64,000 bases of DNA, taken from positions 178,224,526-178,288,525 of the forward strand of contig CM038039.1 in assembly GCA_021397845.1 (NCBI GenBank), given 5' to 3'. Within the stretch, counting starts at the first letter, position 1; every line of letters begins with the position of its first letter. The translations under genes were made by a program, and so were the position numbers. The notes under the pieces are model-generated. The model did not search any database. It was not told where the DNA came from and saw only the letters and a list, made by a program, of their open reading frames with translations. The DNA comes from Areca catechu. Its lineage: Eukaryota; Streptophyta; Magnoliopsida; Arecales; Arecaceae. This document shows positions 47,141 to 56,465 of this stretch, one piece after another.

Positions 47141-48403
47141 GGTGCACCAAATTGAGACCGAGCCAAGATGGATGGATCCCATCATCAAGTTCTTAAATGA
47201 AGGTGTGTTGCTGGAGGACAAGGCAGAGGCCAAAAAGATCCGATGGATGGCATCTTAATATGTCATCTTGGATGGTGCCCTTTATAAGAGATCATTCTCT
47301 CAGCCCTTGTTGAAATGCTTGGGACCGTCAGATGCAGACTATGCCTTGAGAGAGGTCCACGAGGGGATATGTGGTGATCACTTAGGGGGCAGGTCCTTAA
47401 CATATAAAATTATATGCCGAGGATATTATTGGCCCTCCATCCAAAAGGACTCGGCCAACATCGTGCGGAGATGTGATCAATGCCAAAGATATGCCAACAT
47501 TCAGAGGCAACCAGCGAGTCACTTGATCCAGCTGACAGCCCCCTGACCTTTTGCCTAATGGGGGATGGATATTCTTGGCCCATTCCCGCCTGCATCTGGG
47601 CAGAGGAAGTTTCTCCTTGTGGCTATTGACTACTTCATAAAATGGGTAGAAGCTGAACTACTAGCCCAAATCATGGAAGGCAAGGTTGAGAATTTTATTA
47701 AAAATTTCATTATATTTCAATTTGGGATTTGACATATCATAATCACTAACAATGGGAGGCAGTTCAACAATCCAAAGTTTAAGGATTTATGTGCTTGGTA
47801 CCACGTGCAACACAAGCTATCTTCCATTGCCAACCCACAATCAAATGGAGATGCCGAAGTAACTAATCAAACCATTCTTCATGGTCTGCAGATGAGGTTG
47901 AACACTGCCAAAGGACTTTGGATAGAAGAGCTGACCTCAATTCTCTAGGCATACCGAACTACCCCAAGGATAGCCACCGACGAGTCTCCATTCAATCTAG
48001 CATACGGTACCGAAGCCATTCTTCCTATCGAAGTCTCCCTCTAATCTTTAAGAATTGACAACTATGAAGAGCCTGAAAACTCCAATCGCAAGAGAGTTGA
48101 CCTGGATTTGTTGCCAAGTAATAGGCTCCAGGCCCAAATAAGAATGGCGACATACGAGCAGAAGGTTGCCAAGTATTATAATTCCAGAGTAAAGGAGCAA
48201 ATCTTCCGCATAGGGGACATGGTGCTGCAAAAGACAGAAGTATCCAGGCCAATAGAATAGGGTAAGCTTTCTCCCAACTGGGAAGGTCCATACCAAGTCG
48301 AAGAAGTCGTATGTCTGGGAACATATCGACTCAAGACCCTGGATGGTAAAATTCTATCTCGGCCATGGAATGTGCAAAACCTTCGCAAATACTATCAATA
48401 AAC
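47141..48403 (+). pseudogene. D integrase, broken
   Basis: Zinc-binding region near 47350-47500 (VHEGICGDHLGGRSL, then RRCDQCQRYA). The core shows the first Asp in WGMDILGPFPP (47559-), the second as ITNNGRQFNN (canonical TDNGRQF, Asp to Asn), and Glu in QSNGDAEVTNQTI (canonical NGQAEVTNRTI). The C-terminus reads FRIGDMVLQKTEV and NWEGPYQVEEV. Stops at 47544, 47556 and 47946 fall where relatives have Trp, Gln and Trp, each one transition away. The frame ends RKYYQ-stop at about 48402. Confidence 0.9.
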
Positions 48404-48593
48404 AAACCCCTAAATTTTTCATGCAAATTTGACTAACTCTGAGCGGCCCATTGCATCAACTAAATGATAATGGCCTGAATGGCACGATCTAAGGAATCGG
48501 CTAATTGCACAAAGGAGAGTCTGATTCACTCACTTTATCAATATGTCCGATGAGCACAACGGATGTTCCAATCAAGCAACCAAGATGATCAAA
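48404..48593 (+). other. D 3' untranslated sequence
   Basis: Short non-coding stretch between the integrase stop and the tandem repeats. No motif recognised. Confidence 0.5.
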
Positions 48594-48940
48594 GGCACAG
48601 GGATGGTTCAAGTAACCTATCCTTTGGTAAACCCGAAGACATGCCGGGGTGGGCCTAATCAGCCTACCTTACATCAAAGAAGGCACAGGGATGGTTCAAG
48701 TAACCTACCCTACAGAGAACCCGAAGACGTGCCGGGCGGGCCTAATCTGCCTACCTTATACCAAAGAAGGTGCAGGGATGGTTTTTATAGCCTACCCTAC
48801 GAAGAATCCGAAGACATGCCGAGGGGCCTGAATAGCCTACCTTGACCATGACAGGAATGCATAGGGGCGGCTTTGATGCCTTATCGTACGATAAATCCAA
48901 AAAACTGTTAGGGTGGACCTAAACCACCCATCCTGTCAAC
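48594..48940 (+). repeat. 87-88 bp tandem repeat, about four copies, in D 3' region
   Basis: Units begin GGCACAGGGATGG at 48594 and 48682, GGTGCAGGGATGG at 48769, and a degenerate fourth begins near 48852. Each contains CCCGAAGAC(A/G)TGCCG, GGGCCT and GCCTACCTT. Tandem arrays between integrase and 3' LTR are a known habit of Tat-type elements; this one is short and diverged. 48941-49038 holds nothing recognisable before E. Confidence 0.88.
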
Positions 48941-49038
48941 AATAAAAGTAAAACACTTGATGAGACAGCCCAGTTGGTCTCCCATCTCTTTGTAGTTCCC
49001 AAATATTTTGGGAAGATTATACCTTCAATATATCATAG

Positions 49039-49989
49039 TGGTGTGGGCACCAGGATCTGACAGAGGCTCCTTAACCCTCTATGGATCTCAGATTAGGGTT
49101 CCACTTCTATGAGTCATGTAATAAGGCTATAAGCCAAAGTAATTTTATAATTTTGAGTCATGCACCTAGTCTAAGTTTGTTTTAGTCTTGTACCTTGACC
49201 AATTTGGGTCAAGTTTAGGTCATGGGTCCTGTATTTATTTTTGGTTTGAGTTTGAGTTTGGATTAGGCCCAAGCACAATTGAAGTCAACCTGGCTTTCAA
49301 GACCAAGTCAAGTTTCTTGTGGGCCAACCCACCTCTTACACTTGGAGAGATGCCAACCTAGGTGCCACCTCAGCCACCTATGTGGCGCCACATCAGTTTA
49401 CACTTGTGCATCAAAGGAAGGAAGCAAGGAGGCGCCCCTCATGCTCTCAACACGCCCCCCGCATACCATTTTCATTTGGGCGACCATGGAAGGAGGAGAC
49501 ATCATCCCCCTCTTCCCTCCCCCACATCATGCCATGATCCATCATCAATGGGAAGTTGAAGATTCATGAAGAGCCAAGCCACAAAGCAAGCCGTCTCCCA
49601 AGTCTTCTTCTCAAAGTATTCATACAAGAGAGGAAAGTCAAGGGACACATTCACCATTCCAACCCTTCAACATTGCAATGCCCAAAGCTTCCTCCACCTT
49701 GGCCAGCCATGAGTCACTCCAAATGGGCGTTGAAGAACCAAAGGAGGCAAATCCCTTCAAGCAAGCCTTGCTCCCCGTTTCCTTCCCAAAGTGAACAAGC
49801 AAAGAAGGAAGTCAAGAGGCCAATTCCCCTTTTCTAGTGTAGACTTCTATTATTCAGTTTCTCCTATTTCTAGTCTTTGTTTGTGATCGGGAATCAAAAA
49901 CTTATAAAAACATTTAAAACTCATTAACTATATAAACCCCTTTGCATCATAAGCATCCATACTAGCATCTTTAGTCCTTTCCTACATCA
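49039..49989 (+). repeat. E 5' LTR with internal deletion of about 720 bp
   Basis: Matches 53924-55596 except that sequence equivalent to about 54712-55440 is missing: GGCCAATTCCCCT at 49820 joins directly to TTCTAGTGTAGACTTC. The missing part holds the TATA box and the doubled U5 motif seen in the 3' LTR, so this LTR has no recognisable promoter. Confidence 0.85.
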
Positions 49990-49993
49990 TTAC

Positions 49994-50006
49994 TGGTATC
50001 AGAGCC
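49994..50006 (+). promoter_or_regulatory. E primer-binding site (tRNA-iMet)
   Basis: TGGTATCAGAGCC, exact, 4 bp inside the LTR end. Confidence 0.9.
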
Positions 50007-51073
50007 AGGTTAGAACTAGTGCTCTTTAAGTACCTGGATCGGGTGCTTCACCAGGCCGTCCGGTCTTAAAAGAAAAGTAGGGTTTCAAGTCCCTCGCCTC
50101 CCATTCCATGGGGATCTCCTAAGGCGGTAGGAGTGCCGCTGTGAATCGATCCTAGAAGGGGAAAAACAAGGAGTAATAGATTAGAAACCTTGCATCTTTT
50201 CCTTTCATTTTCTGCATTCTGTACAGCCCGTATATGGTCTGAACATTGATTATTTTCACTTTGTAGGGACCTCCAAATTTCATGATTTTTATTTTGGTAG
50301 ATCACATGTAGTTAAAAATATTTTTGATAGTTTTATCAAATTTTATTTTAGTTTGTAAAATTTCTACAAGCCAAAATACTACCTGAGAAAATCTCAGGTC
50401 TGAAATTCCAGCAAGCATCTCATTTCTTGCTTCATTCATCCATCTAGCTTATTTCTTACATTTAGGGGCATATTTCAATTCCTGCATTTTGTTTAGCATT
50501 CACACATCTGAAAGACACAAAAAAATAATAAAATTTTAAGTCATTTCATTAGTCATTTATGTGCATCATTTTGCATAACTCATCCTAAGGGTGTCAAATT
50601 AACATAGGGTCAGGATTTCATTACCTGTCCCTAGCCTACAAACCACCACTCGACATATCGAACCCTAGCCATTAACTAAAATTGATTAGATGCTTAATTT
50701 CTCTAGTAAGCTAGGGACACCCACGAAGTCGAGTCGACCCAAGTGCCGAGCCAAGCTAGATCACTTGTTGGTGTGTGCTGGAGTAGCTGGTGTATAGGAA
50801 AGTGGTTCACCGACTAGATCCCGAAGGGAAGTGGGTTGGTTCGCTTACCTGGCCAATTTCAAATTGGTGTCTAAGGAAAGCAGAGAGGAACCTCCACTAA
50901 CCTTACACTTACCTGGCCAAGTGCCAAGTTACTACTTCTAGGTTCATCTTCTTGACCTCACATTTGGTAAGATCTCCTAGGTCTAGCGAACCGTAGCACC
51001 GTTCTGTGTGTGTTACATGTGCACAAGATCAGGAACCTCTTTTCACCCACCTACTCCACCCCCTACCGAAGCC
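50007..51073 (+). other. E leader with conserved leader block
   Basis: From 50580 the shared block appears in a form close to C: CTCATCCTAAGGGTGTCAA, TAGGGACACCCACGAAGTCG, CCGAAGGGAAGTGGGTTGG, TTACCTGGCCAATTTC and ATTGGTGTCTAAGG. The segment 50735-50880 is an extra portion shared with C but not with J, A, G or H. Confidence 0.75.
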
Positions 51074-52200
51074 ATGGACTAACTTCAAGCTGACATTGGA
51101 GCCCTAACTCAATCCATGACTCAATTAAGCAACCAGTTGACTAATAGACTTGATCAAATAAAGGCCAGACTAGGACCCATAAAGGAAGCTGCTAGGCCCC
51201 GACCTGAAGCTGGTCCTGAGTCCCCTCATCCCAGGAGAAACCTGCAACAAGACCCTTACTATGAGGATGAATTTGGGAGAGACCCTGATCACTTTGTTGA
51301 TACCCGTCCTAGGAGACCCAATCTGGAGGACCGTGAAGAAAGAGCCATTAGGAGCATCAAGCTTGAGGCACCCACTTTCGATGGAAGTTGAGATCCCAAG
51401 GTGTATGAAGATTGGGAGTCAATTATGGAATAGTATTTTGATTGGTACTCTATGTCTGATAGAACTAAGTTTAAGTTTGCCAAGCTTAGGTTAGTTCACC
51501 AAGCTAGGTTATTTTGGAATAGCATCGAAAATTACATAGAGCAGAAAGGGCAATTACCCATAACAGCCTGGGGAGAAATGAAAGATAAGCTTAGAAGGAA
51601 ATACCTACCTGCATCCTACACCCAGAAACTGTTTGACCAATGGCAAACCCTAAGTCAAGGGAGTAAGAGTGTGGCCGACTACATCGCCAAGTTTGATGAG
51701 TATGTTATGCGATGTAAGGTTGTAGTGTCTCCAGGGGTAACCCTGTCTAGGTTTAGGGCTGGCCTACACCCAGACATTCAGAGAGAGCTGTACTTTAGGG
51801 CAATCAAAACCTTGAAAGAAGCTTACCAAGTTGCTAGGCTCTGTGAGCGTTTCTAGAGAGCTCCCGCCTAAAGAAAACCTGAGCCCTTTAGGAACTAGAG
51901 CCGTATCCCCGGATCCACCCAAGGTTATAGCCAGGCTTACCCAAGTCGACCAAGCCCGAACCGATCTGACCAAAGTCGACCAAGCCTAGCCCGACCCAGT
52001 CCTAGTCGTCCCAATCTGAATCGACCCCAATACAGTAGATAGGACAAGGGTAAGGCTATTGAAATCCAGAGGAGACCCGATCCCCAATGTAACTGCTATA
52101 GGTGTCATAAACCTGGACATTTTGCTAGTCAGTGCACCGCCCCTACCCTACTTATAGATGAACCGACTGAAACTGATCCCGAACCCATTGTTGAACCTGA
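51074..52200 (+). pseudogene. E gag, single frame with few stops, intact zinc knuckle
   Basis: ATG at 51074; the same frame runs to the end of the protease region with stops but no shift. A leucine/glutamine-rich start is followed by PHPRRNLQQDPYYEDEF, then the capsid: IRSIKLEAPTFDGS, KFKFAKLRLVHQARLFWNSI, KLRRKYLPASYTQKLFDQWQ and YIAKFDEYVMRCKVV. A basic Arg/Pro/Ser linker precedes an intact CCHC knuckle CNCYRCHKPGHFASQC near 52090. Stops (51080, 51389 and others) sit where relatives have Gln, Leu or Trp. Confidence 0.88.
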
Positions 52201-53011
52201 GGAGGAAGTCTATGATCCTGAAAATCAGTTGTTGGAAGAGTACGAGGGAGAGGAAGAGCTGTATGAATCTGAAGACCTTCTAGGAGTAGTCAGATGCATC
52301 CTATCCCAAAACATAGTGCAGGAAAACTGGAGTAGGACTAACATCCTACAGACCGTGATCAAGCTAGGAGATAAGGCATGTAAGGTCATTTTTGATAGTG
52401 GAAGCTGTGTCAATGCCATTCCCTTGAGTACTATAAAATCTTTAGGACAAGCCACAGTTCCCCACCCCAACCCTTACAAAGTATCCTAGATAGATTCAAC
52501 TTCAATCCCAATAAAATCTAGGTTCCAAATCAAGATAAAAATGATTTTATATGAAGAATCGATTTGGTGCGACGTCATATCCATGGGTGTTGGTGGTATC
52601 ATCCTAGGTCGACCTTGGCTTTTTGACCATAATGCCACCCTTTATGGTCGATCCAATACCTATGTCTTTTTCTACAATGGGAAAAAGACTACAATCAACC
52701 CAATCCAACCAAAAGACCCAGTCAAGAAAGGATCTAGCAGCCTTAAAGAGAAGAAAATAGGGGTCAACCTGATCAAACCCAAGGAGCTAGAGAAAGAGAT
52801 TATAGAGGGAGCCCCTGTTTGGATTCTAGCCACCAAGGAGGGTCATGAACCAACCAAAGTAGAACACCCCCAAGAGGTAGTGAAGACTCTAAAAGAATTT
52901 GAGGATGTTTTCCCTGAAGAATTACCTGATCAATTACCATCCCTAAGGAACACCAAGCCTGCCCTAGAACTTGCCCCCATCAATCAATGTCCTAATTTAA
53001 AATCATCCTGA
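52201..53011 (+). pseudogene. E aspartic protease with intact DSG, then RT-linker remnant
   Basis: In frame with gag: an acidic linker (EEYEGEEELYES), then ACKVIFDSGSCVNAIPL with the catalytic Asp, KVS-stop-IDSTSIPI (TGG to TAG) and GGIILGRPWLFDHNATL with the final ILGRPW. The segment 52700-53011 reads GSSSLKEKKIGVNLIKPKEL and EFEDVFPEELPDQLPSLRN, the linker that normally leads into RT, but the frame then stops with no RT palm motif following. Confidence 0.85.
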
Positions 53012-53043
53012 CTAACCAAGGTCTGTCTTATGTTTCCCATAGA

Positions 53044-53271
53044 TTGCCCCAAGACTCCGATTCCTATTTCCTACCCTTCCCTGAGCCTTCTCACATTTCT
53101 AGAGCCATGGGGTTGCATTTTGTTGAAATTACTAGGCCGCATGACTTCTTAAAACCCATCCCTTTAGCCATTTACTTCTGGTACACTTTATGGCATTTGT
53201 CAGGGATCCTTGATAATTTTTCTTATACATACCAGACTAGGGTCAAACCTAGAGAGTCCATAATCTATTAG
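53044..53271 (+). pseudogene. E X region, C-terminal part
   Basis: Reads SDSYFLPFPEPSHISRAMGL, HFVEITRPHDF, IYFWYTLWHLSGI and TRVKPRESI before a stop. C has the same pattern at 61593-61810 (TSYFLPFLDISNISRIIRL, HLVEISILHAF, LYFWHTLWHLLGV, TRVRPRESI). A short hydrophobic run lies at YFWYTLWHL. It replaces RT, RNase H and integrase core. It lies in a different frame from gag-protease here but in the gag frame in C. Function unknown. 53272-53399 is non-coding and also aligns with C. Confidence 0.72.
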
Positions 53272-53399
53272 GTTTAGGCCCTAGAGAGTCTAATAATTTT
53301 TTTTCTCAATAGGAATGCATAGTTGAGTCTGCATTTTGTATGATGTTAGGATTATGCATTAAATAAAATTTTTTAAAATAATTTGGTTGATTCCCAGAA

Positions 53400-53923
53400 A
53401 TGAACCAAGAATTTGAAAGTAGGGATTCTATAATGGTTGGGCTCAAGCTTGAACAGTTTCCATCAGGAACTGTTAAGAAGATTCATGCTCGTGGGGCTGG
53501 TCCCTTTAAAGTGATTAGGAGAATGGGCCCTAATGCCTATGTGCTAGAATTACCTCCGAATTATGGAATTAGCTCGACATTCAATATCTCTGACTTAGTC
53601 GAGTATAGGGAACCTGCAAACATACCTAACGAGCCATTTGGACCTGACCTTCCTTTTGAGAGTGAACCCGGACGTGAATGTCTACCTCGAGTTTTACCTA
53701 AGAGAGGAGAGCGGATTGATCGTGTCCTGGATGACCAAGCTATCACTACCCAGGGCAAAGGCTATCAACATTACTTGATCCGATGGCAAGGCCAACCTGA
53801 GTCCGATGACTCTTAGATCACCCGGGAGGACTTGCAGCGCATCGACCCCGATATCCTGGAGAGGTACCAAAGCCAGACTAACCCTTACTCGACAGGGTTG
53901 AGTTCCTCCCACCCCGGGAGAAC
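53400..53923 (+). pseudogene. E integrase C-terminus and chromodomain
   Basis: Reads LKLEQFPSGTVKKIHARGAG, then GPFKVIRRMGPNAYVLELPP and YGISSTFNISDLVEY, the chromoviral integrase C-terminal (GPY/F) module. After an acidic/proline linker comes RVLDDQAITT and YQHYLIRWQGQPESDDS, a chromodomain with the aromatic Y...W pattern; the next Trp codon is TAG. ITREDLQRIDPDILERY follows, ending near the LTR start. Chromodomains steer integration to heterochromatin. The catalytic core normally upstream is absent. Confidence 0.87.
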
Positions 53924-55596
53924 TGGCGTGGGCACCAGGATCCGATAGAGGCTCCTCAACCCTCCGTGGATCTCATATTAGGGTTCCACTTCTGTGAGTC
54001 ATGTAAAAGGCTATAAGCCAAAGTAATTTTATAATTTTGAGTCATGCACCTAGTCTAAGTTTGTTTTGGTCTTGTACCTTGACCAATTTGGATAAAGTTT
54101 AGGTCATGGGTCATGTATTTATTTTTGGTTTGAGTCTGAATTTGGATTGGGCCCAAGCCCAATTGAAGTCAACCTGTCTTTCAAGACCAAGTCAAGTTTC
54201 TTGTGGGCCAACCCACCTCTTACACTTGGAGAGATGCCAACCTAGGTGCCACCTCAGCCACCTATGTGGTGCCTTCAGTTGACACTTGGGCATCCAAGGA
54301 AGGAAGCAATGAGGCGCCCCTCATGCTTTCCACACGCCCCTATACCATTTTCATTTGGGCAACCTTGGAAGGAGGAGACATCATCCCCCTCTTCCCTCCC
54401 ACACATCATTCCATGATCCATCATCAATGGGGCATTGAAGATTCATGAAGAGACCAAGCCACAAAGCAAGCCATCACCCAAGTCTTCCTCCCAAAGTATT
54501 CATACAAGAGAGGAAAGTCAAGGGACACATTCCCCATTCCAAACCTTCAACTTTCTAACGCCCAAAGCTTCCTCCACCTTGGCCGGCCATGAGTCACTCC
54601 AAATGGGCGTTAAAGAACCAAAGGAGGCACATCCCTTCAAGCAAGCCTTGCTCCACGTTTCCTTCCCAAAGTGAACATGCAAAGAAGGAAGTCAAGAGGC
54701 CAATTCCCCTCTCCAAGCCCTCCCACAGGCCACGCCAATCCCCTCCTTCATTTGGTCGGCCATGAAGAGCTTTCCCCATCCATGTGGGTGCCATCTTTTT
54801 GGGTTGTAATTTGGGTTCAAAGGTTTGAATTGTTATGAATTCAAATGGGCCTTGGGTGCCTATTTAAAGGACCCAACCCCTCCATTGTAAAGGGTATTGA
54901 ATGGTTATATGAAAGAGCTTGATTTTTGTTTCTCCTCCGACCATTGTCTACTGGACTAGGTTTGAGTGAAGCTTCTTTCATCCCCAAAGACATCGAGTGG
55001 TGTGAGGCCACATTCCTTCGTCCTCCGGGATGTCGCGGGGTGCGTGGCCCCAATTTATCCCCTTCTTTGACTTCGGAATCCAGCCGGACACTAGGCTCGA
55101 AGCCCCTTGTCAACCCTCTCTTAGTTCCATTTCGATACTTCTCTCCATTTCACTAATCCCTCCTTTGCTTGCCTACAGGTCCCCGTTGGTATCAAGGGCA
55201 TGAAAGATGGTCTGCTTTGCCATCGCGACCACTCAACCGAAAGCCGGTGCATCCACGGGTTCGACTGCTCAGGCATCCAGGCCACATCCACCGAGTCGAG
55301 CGATCTCTGCATCGGGCATTTCAGACATGTGAGGTTTGCCCCTATCTCTTAAGTAGGTATTGCATATCGAGCTTAGTCCTACCGAGATTTATTAATCCTG
55401 GGATCCTGTTCTCTTTTTCACTATTTAGGGACTTGATTTCCTAGTGTAGGCTTCTATTATCCAGTTTCTCCTATTTCTAGTTTATGTTTGTGATCGGGAA
55501 TAAAAAACTTATAAAAACATTTAAAACTCATCAACTATAAAAACCCCTTTTCATCATAAGCATCCATACTAGCATCTTTAGTCATTTCCTACATCA
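53924..55596 (+). repeat. E 3' LTR, full length
   Basis: Starts TGGCGTGGGCACCAGG and ends TTTCCTACATCA, 1673 bp. It contains TATTTAAAGG at 54861, CATTGTAAAGGG, and the doubled U5 motif at 54990-55050. The sequence just outside its start (CCCACCCCGGGAGAAC) is the conserved chromovirus boundary that contains the plus-strand primer. Confidence 0.9.
54861..54868 (+). promoter_or_regulatory. TATA box of E 3' LTR
   Basis: TATTTAAA followed by GGACCCAACCCCTCCATTG. The C LTRs have the same TATTTAAAGGA form. The 5' LTR of E lacks this part. Confidence 0.6.
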
Positions 55597-55996
55597 TCCG
55601 GTCTTGAGTCGACACTTGGCTGACCATGAGTCGACACTTGGTAATTCATGAGTAGACACTTGAGATGTTAGCTGAAACTTTTTCTACATATCAGTTTAAG
55701 CTTCTATGAGTCGACACTTCAAATCCATGAGTCAACACTTGACTGAAACAATGCTGAAACTTGTCCAAATTCAAAATTTGAGTCCTTCAAAGTCTCCTTA
55801 TATGCCAAGGTCCATATAACTTGAAAATCCATTAACTTAAGTAACTTCTTCAATAAGATGACAAGCATTTCAACCTTTCAACATACTATTACTTTGATGA
55901 GTACCTTATTATGTTAAACATACTTTTAATACATAATTAGTACTCAAATATACTTAAGTATTTTGTTATTCATCAAAATCAAGATAGGAGTCAACA
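55597..55996 (-). repeat. S2 3' LTR, 400 bp next to its start
   Basis: On the minus strand it starts TGTTGACTCCTATCTTGAT at 55996, as in S1. It contains five or six GAGTCGACACTT variants (55606-55745). The inner end is lost at the E junction. Confidence 0.8.
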
Positions 55997-56012
55997 ATCT
56001 CTCCCTTTATAT
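55997..56012 (-). other. S2 polypurine tract, decayed
   Basis: The minus strand reads TATAAAGGGAGAGAT before TGTTGAC, a diverged form of the S1 tract AAAAAGGGGGAGAT. Confidence 0.7.
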
Positions 56013-56067
56013 TGATGACAAAACCTTTAATTATATAAACATAATAAGCTCAAAAGATTTATAATAA

Positions 56068-56465
56068 GTATCAGAGCAATTAACTATAAGTATCAGAGCT
56101 AAGTTGTAATAATTATCAAGAGCAAAAACTCATCATTTAATATATAACTTGAATAAATCTACAATGTATCAGAGCTATATATAAGGATGAATTCAATTCA
56201 TATAATTACAATGTGTTAGAGATGTGCTTATATAAGATGTTTAAGAGATGTATTAGAGCTAAAATAGATTTGAAAGATTGATCATCAGAGCAAAAATAGG
56301 TTTAAAACAAAAAGTGAGTGATAGAGCAAAATCTTTAAAGAATGGAGTATCAGAGCAAATAATACAATATAAAAATAGAGAGTATCAGAGCATAAAGAGT
56401 ATCAAAGTATGAAAAAGTATTAGAGCAAGAATGAAAAAGTATCAGAGCATGAAGAGCATCAGAGC
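56068..56465. repeat. Array of about 12 GTATCAGAGC words in S2
   Basis: Exact or one- to two-base variants of GTATCAGAGC start at 56068, 56090, 56166, 56250, 56283, 56320, 56347, 56382, 56399, 56417, 56439 and 56456, most followed by A or T. Spacing is irregular (about 17-84 bp). On the minus strand (the S2 sense) they read GCTCTGATAC, the 3' end of plant initiator tRNA-Met short of its CCA end. Confidence 0.85.

Larger units (their letters stand above)
37338..49038 (+). mobile_element. Ty3/gypsy Tat-lineage element D with dual RNase H, truncated at 3' end
   Basis: 5' LTR (three pieces), primer region, gag, protease, RT, RNase H, a second archaeal-type RNase H, integrase and 3' tandem repeats, all on the plus strand in Tat order. 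Two insertions split its LTR (H cluster, B solo LTR). The 3' LTR is absent; E starts at 49039. It inserted in the G leader (left 5 bp GAATC). Coding frames are long but carry scattered stops. Confidence 0.87.
49039..55596 (+). mobile_element. Chromovirus-type non-autonomous element E, without RT/RNase H/integrase core
   Basis: 5' LTR (951 bp), primer site, leader, gag-protease frame, X-region C-terminal part, integrase C-terminus plus chromodomain and 3' LTR (1673 bp). The internal region is 3.9 kb and has no RT, RNase H or integrase-core motif in any frame. Flanks are CATAG (left, in D) and TCCGG (right, in S2), so there is no target duplication and the two halves may come from different insertions. 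LTR start TGGTGTGGGCACC, end TACATCA. Confidence 0.85.

Noticed and set aside
48594..48940. CRISPR-like direct repeats
   Set aside because: Units are contiguous 87-88 bp tandem copies without unique spacers, in a plant retrotransposon. The same holds for 16431-16625 and 60341-60760.
56068..56465. Cluster of primer-binding sites or tRNA gene fragments
   Set aside because: No LTR end precedes any of the words and no tRNA arms can be folded around them. They are reported as a repeat array only.
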